From: Bacillus safensis | Lineage (GTDB): Bacteria > Bacillota > Bacilli > Bacillales > Bacillaceae | Direction of reading: 5' to 3' | Assembly (NCBI GenBank): GCA_030159235.1 | Contig: BSBG01000004.1 | Coordinates: forward strand, 186,001 to 250,000 | DNA: 64,000 bases | Shown here: positions 17,753 to 24,327 of the stretch, in pieces | How the letters are laid out: the number at the start of each line of letters is the position of its first letter | Position numbering within the stretch: the first letter of the stretch is position 1 | Notes under the pieces: model-generated | Told to the model about the DNA's origin: nothing | What the model saw: only the letters and a program-made list of their open reading frames with translations | Databases searched by the model: none | Translations under genes and position numbers: made by a program

Positions 17753-18217
17753 TTACACTGCGGTTTTAAGTGATTTCAAATGTTGAAGAAAATTGACTTT
17801 CTTGACTTCTTTGACGATGTTGCCGATTATTTCAGTTTTGATTTTTCTAATTGTGTCTCTTGAGCATTCAAGGTGATCTGAAATAGCGGTGTAACTCATT
17901 CCAGTCATCATGCAGTCATACACGATTAGATGTCTCTCCTCTTGCATTTGGTCCACAGCTCTATTAAGGAAATTAGCAATGGCTTCGTATTTGAGCAGTC
18001 GTTTTTCTCTGCGGTCAAGATGCCTTAGTTCAGCTTGGCTTATTCCTGCTGACCCTTTAGGCATTGCAGCTTCATCACCGTATGTTGCCGTTAACTTTTG
18101 ACCTCCAGCGAATTCAACACGGTTCAGGAGCCTTGTGAGCCTGTCGATCTCTCGTAGCATGAATTCATAGTCTCTAATCCATTCTTCTACCTGCCAAGCA
18201 ATCATTTGATCTGTCAT
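17753..18217 (-). CDS. Late gene transcription regulator, ArpU / sigma-like
   Basis: A 154 aa protein, probably the activator of late genes. The C-terminal half carries a sigma-region-4-like helix-turn-helix ([20 protein letters not shown], then [15 protein letters not shown]). The N-terminal half ([20 protein letters not shown]) resembles ArpU-type late regulators of Gram-positive phages. Its place just upstream of the packaging genes fits that role. GGGAGGG precedes the ATG. Confidence 0.8.
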   Translation of the reverse strand: MTDQMIAWQVEEWIRDYEFMLREIDRLTRLLNRVEFAGGQKLTATYGDEAAMPKGSAGISQAELRHLDRREKRLLKYEAIANFLNRAVDQMQEERHLIVYDCMMTGMSYTAISDHLECSRDTIRKIKTEIIGNIVKEVKKVNFLQHLKSLKTAV

Positions 18218-18232
18218 CTATATTCCCTCCCA

Positions 18233-18355
18233 TTATTTACGCTTATAAGCCCCGCCTTTGACTCGTTTTAAACGTTGCATATTTTGCCCCATGAGCTCTT
18301 TTATCTCTCTTTCTGTAAGCTTCTGCGGCTGTTTTTTTGGTTTTTCCTTCTTCAT
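18233..18355 (-). CDS. Small basic protein, 40 aa
   Basis: A lysine-rich 40 aa product (MKKEKPKKQPQKLTEREIKE, then LMGQNMQRLKRVKGG). GGAG lies 8 nt before the ATG at 18355. The open frame continues upstream to 18499, but that extension runs through a terminator hairpin and into the neighbouring gene, so the short form is preferred. It lies 15 nt upstream of the late regulator and is probably cotranscribed. Function unknown. Confidence 0.6.
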   Translation of the reverse strand: MKKEKPKKQPQKLTEREIKELMGQNMQRLKRVKGGAYKRK

Positions 18356-18374
18356 GGTGTTGCTCCTTTCCGAC

Positions 18375-18428
18375 AAATAAAAAACGGACACCAACCAGCA
18401 CCCTAAAAAGGTGTTGATCAGTGTCCGC
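18375..18428 (-). terminator. Strong terminator after the 224 aa cargo gene
   Basis: On the minus strand CGGACAC and GTGTCCG form the base of a long stem, with inner AACACC and GGTGCT pairing, followed by a run of six T residues and more. It lies between the 224 aa gene and the small basic gene. Confidence 0.85.
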
Positions 18429-18449
18429 AGGCTCTCCGTCTTGGACTTA

Positions 18450-19124
18450 TTAAAAATGGAATGTACAAAATTCAAGTGCTTTTGGACAATACACTTCAAT
18501 TGGTTTAGTTATTTTAATTCCACTAAATGGTTTCCATAATAATCTATATTCTTGCTGATACTCATATTGCATCTTCTCTTTTATAGTAGATGGATTCTCA
18601 TACGAGAAGTTATCCTGTGTATAAAATTTTTCTCTATTTACAACGTAATCGCATTGCTCAGCAGCTACAAAACCAATCTTTCTTTTTAATAATTTTTTAT
18701 TCAACTCTTCTATAAATTTCGGGAAATTTCTAATAACCATTACAGCCCCGCCAAATTCTTTTTTGATCTCTTCTCTATATTCTAATGCAACGCAATAGTT
18801 ATAAAAATTATTATCAAAACTATGCCCTTTAAAAGTAACACCTTTAAAATAGATTTTAGCGTTGGGATCATTGTTACTAAAAAAGTTATTCTGAATGAAA
18901 TGATCTAAATCCGAATCATCTTCGCCACCCAATAAATGGTTATCCACTTTAACATTCATATCGAGCTTACCTTCATCGTCATCACCAATGGCATTCCCAT
19001 ATTTATCAGTTGAATAATTACCAAGAAAATTAATAAAAATTTTCTTATCATCTTGAATTTTTTTTAAATACTGGGGCTCCATAAATTTATAAACCATACT
19101 GGGTACTAAAATTTGTTGTTTCAT
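18450..19124 (-). CDS. Unknown 224 aa protein, probable cargo gene
   Basis: The product starts MKQQILVPSMVYKFMEPQYL, contains IFINFLGNYSTDKYGNAIGD and a late YEYQQEYRLLWKP motif. The early YKF..L..I stretch and the late EYR motif recall DUF2971-type proteins, but this is a weak resemblance. It is soluble. GGGAG lies before the ATG, a 44 bp AT-rich gap separates it from the upstream gene, and a strong terminator follows it, so it could be expressed independently of the lytic programme. Confidence 0.6.
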   Translation of the reverse strand: MKQQILVPSMVYKFMEPQYLKKIQDDKKIFINFLGNYSTDKYGNAIGDDDEGKLDMNVKVDNHLLGGEDDSDLDHFIQNNFFSNNDPNAKIYFKGVTFKGHSFDNNFYNYCVALEYREEIKKEFGGAVMVIRNFPKFIEELNKKLLKRKIGFVAAEQCDYVVNREKFYTQDNFSYENPSTIKEKMQYEYQQEYRLLWKPFSGIKITKPIEVYCPKALEFCTFHF

Positions 19125-19168
19125 ATATTTCTCCCTTTTTACTTAATATTACATTAAATTCTTTATTT

Positions 19169-19582
19169 TCACATCTTTTTCACTTCGAAAGCTGGCGTAT
19201 AAATGTATCCCTTAACGCCCGTCCAATTGCTGTTCTTATATATCGTCATCTTGATCCGATGCGTGCCAGCAGTGTGATTGACTGTGTAAAATTCTTTTGC
19301 AGGTGTGGCGGTCTTGAACGATCCAACGAGACTAAACCGCTGATCTTTCCATTTGCCTCCTACTCGCTTTTGCAAAGTGAACCGATAATAGACCGTTTCA
19401 GAACCCGTTTTACGTGCTGTCACGTCGATTGATTTAGCTCTCGGTGTGTATGAATTGGCATCTGTTGATACGCTGACTGTATGCCCTCCAATTGTTTTAT
19501 ATCCGCTCGTTACTGCCGCGGCAGACTGCGCATAGAGCACCGCCGCAATAATAATAGTTAGTGTGATTAGTAGTTTTTTCAT
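19169..19582 (-). CDS. Secreted prophage protein of unknown function
   Basis: A 137 aa precursor with a classical signal peptide: MKK, a hydrophobic core LLITLTIIIAAVLYA, and a likely cut after QSAAA. The mature part is about 115 residues, rich in Thr, Lys and aromatics, with a beta-strand pattern (ETVYYRFTLQKRVGGKWKDQ, then AGTHRIKMTIYKNSNW) resembling a small beta-sandwich. It has no cysteine and no membrane anchor, so it should be released. The ATG at 19582 has GGGGA well placed; starting at 19600 would add six residues before the signal. It may alter the lysogen's surface or surroundings. Confidence 0.7.
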   Translation of the reverse strand: MKKLLITLTIIIAAVLYAQSAAAVTSGYKTIGGHTVSVSTDANSYTPRAKSIDVTARKTGSETVYYRFTLQKRVGGKWKDQRFSLVGSFKTATPAKEFYTVNHTAGTHRIKMTIYKNSNWTGVKGYIYTPAFEVKKM

Positions 19583-19596
19583 AATGTTCCCCTTTC

Positions 19597-19860
19597 TCAT
19601 ACGCTTGTATCCATGCCTAATAACATTTCTTCTTCATTCGTTATATCTTCGATTACTTTTTCAATGCTTAAAATTCTTTCATCCGCATCGACAGTACGGC
19701 TGTGTCTGATTGCTGCATATGTTTCAGTAACTTCGGTTATTTCTTCCATTAATCCGCCATCATCATCAGCGACGGTATCAGTATAGATTGTCATAGCATT
19801 TTCTTCGTTTTTCGCTTTGATCAATGCGTAATATGGATCATGCACCTCGTAAAATTTCAT
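19597..19860 (-). CDS. Small phage protein, paralogue of the next gene's C-terminal half
   Basis: An 87 aa product starting MKFYEVHDPYYALIKAKNEE. It aligns over its whole length with the C-terminal half of the protein encoded at 19876-20358 (MKFYETHEPYYALIKARN), including the final ITNEEEMLLGMD against LMNEKEMRLAVD. The ATG at 19860 is chosen because GGGG lies 7 nt upstream and the paralogue aligns from there. Function unknown. Confidence 0.65.
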   Translation of the reverse strand: MKFYEVHDPYYALIKAKNEENAMTIYTDTVADDDGGLMEEITEVTETYAAIRHSRTVDADERILSIEKVIEDITNEEEMLLGMDTSV

Positions 19861-19875
19861 CTTCATTCCCCTTTC

Positions 19876-20358
19876 TTATATCAATCTTCCGTCTACTGCC
19901 AATCGCATTTCTTTTTCGTTCATTAAATCATCAAGGACTTCTTCAATTGGAACTGTTTTGTTATCTTCTCCAGTACAGCGACTATACTTTGTTGCTGCAT
20001 ATAGTGCCGTTACTTCTTTGATACTTTCCGCAAGTTCTTTCTCTTCATCAGCAGTAACGTCATTATTGTAAATCTCCATTGCACGTTCGATATTGCGCGC
20101 TTTGATTAATGCATAATAAGGCTCGTGCGTCTCATAAAACTTCATTTCCTCTTTGCTTTTAACTTGTTCTTCTAATTTTTGAATGGCCGTTTCAAGATAT
20201 GTCGCAAAATCAATTGCTTCTTCCTGCGCATGTCGCAACCATCCTTTTAAGTCGTGGGAAGAGGTTTTGACCTCCACCCCGTACTTTTGCAGTCCTTTTT
20301 CCTGCTGCTTATGCAATTTCTCGATGACTGAATATACAATTGGGTTATTTTCATTCAT
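19876..20358 (-). CDS. Phage protein with duplicated C-terminal module
   Basis: A 160 aa protein. The N-terminal half (MNENNPIVYSVIEKLHKQQE, then GWLRHAQEEAIDFATYLETAI) resembles small phage helical proteins of the MazG-like kind, with an acidic EEAIDFA helix. The C-terminal half repeats the neighbouring 87 aa gene. AAAGGAGG precedes the ATG at 20358, which overlaps the stop of the upstream YopX-like gene by 4 nt. This looks like a tandem duplication or fusion. Confidence 0.65.
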   Translation of the reverse strand: MNENNPIVYSVIEKLHKQQEKGLQKYGVEVKTSSHDLKGWLRHAQEEAIDFATYLETAIQKLEEQVKSKEEMKFYETHEPYYALIKARNIERAMEIYNNDVTADEEKELAESIKEVTALYAATKYSRCTGEDNKTVPIEEVLDDLMNEKEMRLAVDGRLI

Positions 20359-20816
20359 TGTGCTTCCTCCTTTAGAAGATCGGGATTTTGATAGATGTTT
20401 CCAATGCACTTGTACGAGTCGAGTCTGAGCATTGAATTCTGTATGAGGAAATCCGGTACAATTTCATATTCCAAACCTTCCTCATCGGTAATAGTTGGGT
20501 TCACCGCTTTGGCATAAAAACCAAAGCATTTCGATGGTTGGTATTCATCCCCGCTTCCATCCTGTTCATACTCGCCAAATTCTACTGAAGCTATATAGTT
20601 GCCGTGCCATTGAGTGACATATATTAAATCTCCAACGAACACGCCTTTTTCTTTGTCAAAACATAAATCACGAGAGATTAATTCGTATTCTGTTTCATCG
20701 AAGCATGGCGACAGCTTTTGTACTGACCGTTCTTCTATTTGGCTGATTGAGTATATTTTGATTTCAATGTTTCCGGTGGCTCGGTGCTTGAAAACATATC
20801 TGATGACAATATCCAT
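20355..20816 (-). CDS. YopX-like phage protein (first of two)
   Basis: A 153 aa protein with the YopX family layout: a central GVFVGDLIYVTQWHGNY and a closing YKCIGNIYQNPDLL motif, shared in form with the second YopX-like gene at 23601-24044 (VFGNIYESPELL). YopX proteins are common in Gram-positive phages and have no defined function. The ATG at 20816 overlaps the dUTPase stop (TGATG) with AGGAGG upstream. Confidence 0.75.
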   Translation of the reverse strand: MDIVIRYVFKHRATGNIEIKIYSISQIEERSVQKLSPCFDETEYELISRDLCFDKEKGVFVGDLIYVTQWHGNYIASVEFGEYEQDGSGDEYQPSKCFGFYAKAVNPTITDEEGLEYEIVPDFLIQNSMLRLDSYKCIGNIYQNPDLLKEEAQ

Positions 20817-21508
20817 CAATACCCCTCCTGCTGCCGCTTATGATTGATTTCGTTCTTTTCCATGTATGCGGCTTCGATTTGTTCAGGTGTGAAGCCTAGA
20901 TAATCTCCCAATGTGTTAAATCTAAGAAAGATTTCTTGATAATGACGCTCAATAAATTGCCGTTTGAAATATTTATCATGTGAAGACAAATATATTGATT
21001 CATCCCTTAATTCTCCGCTAAGTGATGAAATGGAATTGAACAAATCCCCGAAAGCAGACACACCCCTGTTCTCAGCAACTATAAATTGCATATCAGTAAC
21101 ATCATTAGCATCTAAATATCCAATCTGATTCCCAATACTTAAGATAAAGTGCAAGCAGTCCACGTATTCTTCTAAGAGTGGGTTTTTCGTGCCTTCCGTT
21201 CCTTCTCCGTTGCAATCTTCACATTTGATAAATTCATGATCACCATAGCATTCAGCATCTTCTGCAACTCTTTCGTAATTCAAATCTCCAGTACCGTTAC
21301 AAGGGGAACATTTTATCAACCTTTCTGTGCGTGGCTGCTGGTCATTGCTCCAGAACTTAAAGCCACGCCACTCGTTAGCGCATTCTGCTAGTTCCACCTG
21401 CAAAGCCAAGATAAGTCCGGGCAGCAGGTCTTGACCTTCCAGCCCTTTTTCTCGGATGATCCGTTCATCAAGCTCCTTTTGCATTTCAAACATTTTTTCA
21501 AGGTTCAT
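20816..21508 (-). CDS. Dimeric dUTPase with an inserted zinc-finger segment
   Basis: An all-alpha dUTPase that would hydrolyse dUTP to dUMP and keep uracil out of phage DNA. It starts MNLEKMFEMQKELDERI and has the metal-binding motif ELAECANEW at about residues 39-47, with the second motif LLEEYVDCLHFILSIG at 111-126. Between them, at about residues 65-107, lie two DnaJ-type CxxCxGxG motifs (CSPCNGTG and CEDCNGEG), which should form a zinc-binding loop. Most relatives I know run directly from one metal motif to the next. The protein is 230 aa. Confidence 0.85.
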   Translation of the reverse strand: MNLEKMFEMQKELDERIIREKGLEGQDLLPGLILALQVELAECANEWRGFKFWSNDQQPRTERLIKCSPCNGTGDLNYERVAEDAECYGDHEFIKCEDCNGEGTEGTKNPLLEEYVDCLHFILSIGNQIGYLDANDVTDMQFIVAENRGVSAFGDLFNSISSLSGELRDESIYLSSHDKYFKRQFIERHYQEIFLRFNTLGDYLGFTPEQIEAAYMEKNEINHKRQQEGY

Positions 21509-21529
21509 TTCAGTTAGCCCCTTTTCGAT

Positions 21530-21991
21530 TTAATTTAATGAGAATGATGGAACTGCTTCAAACCCTATTTCTTTACGTTGTCTGGACCAACCGTTTATAA
21601 ATGGTTTTGAATTTCTGTAAAGTATCTCCCACTTTTCCTTGCAAATATCTCTATGAAAATTCCATACCATTACATCCTCATTGAGTGATCCTTCAATATC
21701 GTCACGTTCCCACAAGCCCCAATTGTCCCAAGCATCACTTTCTAGCCAACTTTCTAAAGCATAATCAGATTCAAAGACGAAGAAAGAATCACCATCATCG
21801 AGCGAATACAGTAGAAACAATTCATCGTGCATGTTACCTTCCTCCATAGTTTCTGATGCTGAACTAGGGTCCAAGGTTCGAATTACATCTAGGTTTCTTG
21901 TGTTTCGCTCGTCCGTTTTTTTCAGTTCGTCCTTTATAAATTCAACCGCTTCCCTAAGCGTTTCAAATTCCTTTAACACATGTTCACTCAT
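21530..21991 (-). CDS. Unknown acidic phage protein, 153 aa
   Basis: The product opens MSEHVLKEFETLREAVEFIK and has a middle region rich in Asp and Trp (DGDSFFVFESDYALESWLES, then DAWDNWGLWERDD). No known domain is recognised. AGGAGG is ideally placed before the ATG. It belongs to the early operon between the small membrane protein and dUTPase. Its net negative charge would be compatible with a DNA-mimic or inhibitor, but nothing else supports that. Confidence 0.6.
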   Translation of the reverse strand: MSEHVLKEFETLREAVEFIKDELKKTDERNTRNLDVIRTLDPSSASETMEEGNMHDELFLLYSLDDGDSFFVFESDYALESWLESDAWDNWGLWERDDIEGSLNEDVMVWNFHRDICKEKWEILYRNSKPFINGWSRQRKEIGFEAVPSFSLN

Positions 21992-22018
21992 ACCGTTTCC
22001 TCCTAAGCCGCAAGGCGT

Positions 22019-22270
22019 TTAATTTCCAAGTAATCCAGCAATAACAATGACCGCCATGAAACCAAGAAGCATGAAGATGACAGGCCCGTTTGACTCACGC
22101 TTTGCCAAGATGACATTGCCCTCTATAACAAGGTCATCATTTTCACGTACCAGCATTGGTACAACGTTTTCTGGCACTTTAAGATGAGCAGCTGCATCCT
22201 GAATCGTCATCGCTTTATGTTTGCAGGCTTTGACGGCCTGTGAAAGCTCGATATGTTTTGGTAGACTCAT
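22019..22270 (-). CDS. Small phage protein with C-terminal membrane anchor
   Basis: An 83 aa protein: an N-terminal helix-turn-helix-like segment (SQAVKACKHKAMTIQDAAAH), then a charged middle and a single hydrophobic helix at the end (VIFMLLGFMAVIVIAGLLG). A predicted DNA-binding-like head with a C-terminal anchor is unusual. GGAGG lies 10 nt before the ATG. Function unknown. Confidence 0.6.
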   Translation of the reverse strand: MSLPKHIELSQAVKACKHKAMTIQDAAAHLKVPENVVPMLVRENDDLVIEGNVILAKRESNGPVIFMLLGFMAVIVIAGLLGN

Positions 22271-22287
22271 AGGTCATCATCCTCCGA

Positions 22288-22488
22288 TTATTTGATCTTG
22301 AATCCTATTTCATGGTCAACTCTTGCAAAGTGACCTTTAGCAGTTTGAATGATCGTTTTTCCGTGTTCAGGTGCGTCTGTGATGTGGGCGGTACCTTCAT
22401 TCCCATCAATCACGATTATGCGGACCTTACCGGGTTCTACTGCGCTTTGAATGGTTGTTCCAAAGTCTTTAATTTCAGTTGGTTTCAT
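22288..22488 (-). CDS. XtrA-like phage protein
   Basis: A 66 aa protein (MKPTEIKDFGTTIQSAVEPG) with the pattern of PBSX XtrA-type proteins: a beta-rich IIVIDG core and a closing PEHGKTIIQTAKGHFARV segment. In PBSX the gene lies in the early region before late control genes, as here. I chose the ATG at 22488 because GGGGG lies about 10 nt upstream; in-frame starts further up lack a ribosome site and overlap an inverted repeat. Confidence 0.6.
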   Translation of the reverse strand: MKPTEIKDFGTTIQSAVEPGKVRIIVIDGNEGTAHITDAPEHGKTIIQTAKGHFARVDHEIGFKIK

Positions 22489-22511
22489 CCGCTTCATGCC
22501 CCCATGTGTTA

Positions 22512-22535
22512 TAATTAAAGTGTTGGATTTAATTA
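22512..22535. promoter_or_regulatory. Inverted repeat upstream of the XtrA-like gene
   Basis: TAATTAAA at 22512-22519 and TTTAATTA at 22528-22535 form a perfect 8 bp dyad with an 8 nt spacer. It lies directly upstream of the XtrA-like gene, so it may be an operator or part of a promoter. No protein is identified for it. Confidence 0.4.
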
Positions 22536-22563
22536 GCACAGGAGCAACGGCTTCGGTGTTTTT

Positions 22564-22719
22564 TTATGCCCATTTATCCATCTGGAACGTTGGTGACGGT
22601 TTTAGCTCTTCTCGATAAACGATAGGATGCTTCGCTAGATATGCCTCTAGCTCTTCTTTAGTCATCTTCCACTCGATGACTGGACCCGCAGCATATGGAT
22701 TGTTAGGCTTTCCGCTCAT
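22564..22719 (-). CDS. Small phage protein, 51 aa
   Basis: The product begins MSGKPNNPYAAGPVIEWKMT and continues KEELEAYLAKHPIVYREELK. The ATG at 22719 has GGAGGGAG 7 nt upstream. A TTG 20 codons further up (22779) would extend it but has no ribosome site. No domain is recognised. It is part of the early operon. Confidence 0.6.
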   Translation of the reverse strand: MSGKPNNPYAAGPVIEWKMTKEELEAYLAKHPIVYREELKPSPTFQMDKWA

Positions 22720-22819
22720 GTTTTCTCCCTCCAATCTTCGGTATTTCCGCTCCGCCCATCCTTTTACAATCTGATCCAAAGCGGCTTGAGCATTGTTTGA
22801 ACTGTGAACAACGTGTCAT
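22703..22819 (-). CDS. Possible cysteine-containing small protein, 38 aa
   Basis: A 38-codon frame fills the gap between the DUF1064-type gene and the 51 aa gene, overlapping the latter by 17 nt. The product MTRCSQFKQCSSRFGSDCKR has three spaced cysteines. The ribosome site is weak (AAAGGAAG lies about 17 nt upstream, too far), so the call is doubtful. I list it because otherwise the gap would be unusually long for this compact operon. Confidence 0.35.
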   Translation of the reverse strand: MTRCSQFKQCSSRFGSDCKRMGGAEIPKIGGRKHERKA

Positions 22820-22832
22820 ACAGGCTATAAGC

Positions 22833-23288
22833 TTATCTTCCTTTTGAACCCACAACGGACGATCGTCTGCTATTAACACGTTTAACAGTTGGTTTCCCCG
22901 CCTTCCTTTTCAGCTTTTTGAGTTTATCCAGTTCGATGAATCCTAGAGACCGATCAAATGCAATAACCTTTAACGGCGTATCAAATTTGCGTTCATAAAG
23001 CTTTCGCTTGATTGCAAATTCTTTCGTTTCCATGCCTTTAATGTCGATTACTTCTTTCGCTCCATCGAGTTTAGTGATCTCGAAGTCTGCAATATATTCA
23101 ATCTTCCGAAAAGTCTTGTCGTTCTTTTTGAATTCTTCTTGAAGCTCGAAGCGTGGTTGCAATGAAAAGTCTTTTATCTGTTTGGCTTGCTTGAGCCATT
23201 TAAGATGCTCATAGTATTTGGCTTCTGCCTTACTGTCGAAGATAATGCCATCTACTACCGTTTTGCGTGCGCCGTATTTATTGGACAT
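22833..23288 (-). CDS. DUF1064 phage nuclease-like protein
   Basis: A 151 aa basic protein starting MSNKYGARKTVVDGIIFDSK, then AEAKYYEHLKWL. The layout of DUF1064 is clear: FDSKAEAKYY near the N-terminus, then IEYIADFEI, EVIDIKG and KLYERKF. This resembles the D-(D/E)xK nuclease fold, and DUF1064 proteins are thought to be phage Holliday-junction-type nucleases. That activity is family inference. It lies downstream of the replication and recombination genes. Confidence 0.8.
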   Translation of the reverse strand: MSNKYGARKTVVDGIIFDSKAEAKYYEHLKWLKQAKQIKDFSLQPRFELQEEFKKNDKTFRKIEYIADFEITKLDGAKEVIDIKGMETKEFAIKRKLYERKFDTPLKVIAFDRSLGFIELDKLKKLKRKAGKPTVKRVNSRRSSVVGSKGR

Positions 23289-23407
23289 GTTTTGTTGATC
23301 CTCGCTTTCCGTTGCTGGAAGTGCTTTTTCAACTCATCTATGAGCTTTGCTTTTTCTGTTTCAGTTAGATCGGTTCTTTTTAGTAAAGACGTGATGCTGT
23401 GGTTCAT
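23255..23407 (-). CDS. Small helical phage protein, 50 aa
   Basis: The product is MNHSITSLLKRTDLTETEKA, then KLIDELKKHFQQRKARINKTC. It is helical and highly charged. The ATG overlaps the stop of the upstream gene by 4 nt (ATGA), so it may be translated by coupling without its own ribosome site. Its end overlaps the DUF1064 gene start by 34 nt. Function unknown. Confidence 0.55.
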   Translation of the reverse strand: MNHSITSLLKRTDLTETEKAKLIDELKKHFQQRKARINKTCPINTAHAKR

Positions 23408-23598
23408 TTTTTGTCAGTTTCAACTGCCTTTGATTGTCTATGGATTTCATTAAGAGCAGGAAAAATAGAAGCCTCTATTTGTCTAATGTGATCCATCGCT
23501 GAATGTGGTGTCATACCTTCTTCTTCAATCAAAGCTGTTAAACCAGTAATAATTAGCATTGATCCTTTGCTGGAGAAGATTTCATTTTTGGATAACAT
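23404..23598 (-). CDS. Small phage protein, 64 aa
   Basis: The product begins MLSKNEIFSSKGSMLIITGL, then TALIEEEGMTPHSAMDHIRQ. It is a soluble helical protein with no domain I recognise. It starts 2 nt after the second YopX-like gene and is translationally linked to the next small gene. Confidence 0.55.
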   Translation of the reverse strand: MLSKNEIFSSKGSMLIITGLTALIEEEGMTPHSAMDHIRQIEASIFPALNEIHRQSKAVETDKK

Positions 23599-23600
23599 GT

Positions 23601-24044
23601 TTATCTCATCCCGCTTACTGTTAACAGCTCTGGGCTTTCGTAGATGTTGCCAAAGACTTGCAAACTATCTTTATATCTACTAGGTGTCCTCAATTCATCG
23701 AACTCACCTCTATGAAAATCACCTAAGTAAACAACAATCCATTTATACATGCCTTTATACTTCTCTGTGTTTTCCGAGTAGTACACGACAGCGGAATAGC
23801 TCTCAATTCCAACTCCGTTATCAATTTCCCAAAAGATCGCATCACCATCATAAATCTCGTTTCCTTCTGAATCCTTCAATCCGGCGGATTGCCCCACAGA
23901 ATCCCAATGTACTGGTACAACACCGCTATCATCAGAGTAAATATACGCAAGTCGGTCATCTCGATTTAAGTAGATACCTCCCTCAATCCATTTGAGATCA
24001 CCGTAATCTTCAATAGGACTACCTCTAAACTTGATTTCTCTCAT
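23601..24044 (-). CDS. YopX-like phage protein (second of two)
   Basis: A 147 aa protein with the full YopX family signature: MREIKFRG at the start, GLKDSEGNEIYDGDAIFWEI in the middle and VFGNIYESPELL at the end. The ATG at 24044 is preceded by GGGAGG at good spacing; an in-frame start at 24062 adds six residues. It is a divergent paralogue of the protein at 20355-20816. Function is not known for the family. Confidence 0.8.
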   Translation of the reverse strand: MREIKFRGSPIEDYGDLKWIEGGIYLNRDDRLAYIYSDDSGVVPVHWDSVGQSAGLKDSEGNEIYDGDAIFWEIDNGVGIESYSAVVYYSENTEKYKGMYKWIVVYLGDFHRGEFDELRTPSRYKDSLQVFGNIYESPELLTVSGMR

Positions 24045-24137
24045 TCCGTTACCTCCCGTCATCCCGCAGCCATTGCAGGAGCTTCCTTTCTCTGAATCTA
24101 GCAGTGAAAGCGATAGTGATTAGTGCTGCCATCGCCT
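24045..24137 (-). other. Short gap; no gene seen
   Basis: About 90 bases between the zinc-ribbon gene and the YopX-like gene hold no frame I would call and no clear promoter or terminator. Confidence 0.4.
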
Positions 24138-24314
24138 TCATGCTGTCTTTCCTTCCAGCGCTTCCGCTTTAACCAGCATTTGATTTAGCATTTCGATGAC
24201 TGGCTTTAGACTTTGCTTGCGTCCTGTGGTGTTACAATCAGGACATGGATAGTAGCCCGCCATGAAAGTATTTTCGTTTATGACGACTTTCTCACCATTA
24301 CATGTGTTGCACAT
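24138..24314 (-). CDS. Small zinc-ribbon protein, 58 aa
   Basis: The product MCNTCNGEKVVINENTFMAG continues YYPCPDCNTTGRKQ: two CxxC pairs (CNTC, CPDC) spaced like half of a DnaJ zinc finger, then a helix. The ATG at 24314 follows AAAGGAG at 8 nt; a start at 24359 would overlap the helicase-loader end. Such proteins are common in phage replication operons. Function unknown. Confidence 0.65.
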   Translation of the reverse strand: MCNTCNGEKVVINENTFMAGYYPCPDCNTTGRKQSLKPVIEMLNQMLVKAEALEGKTA

Positions 24315-24327
24315 CCGGCATTCTCCT

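Noticed and set aside
18356..18499. N-terminal extension of the 40 aa basic protein
   Set aside because: It would be read through a terminator hairpin and the end of the preceding gene, while a good ribosome site supports the short form.
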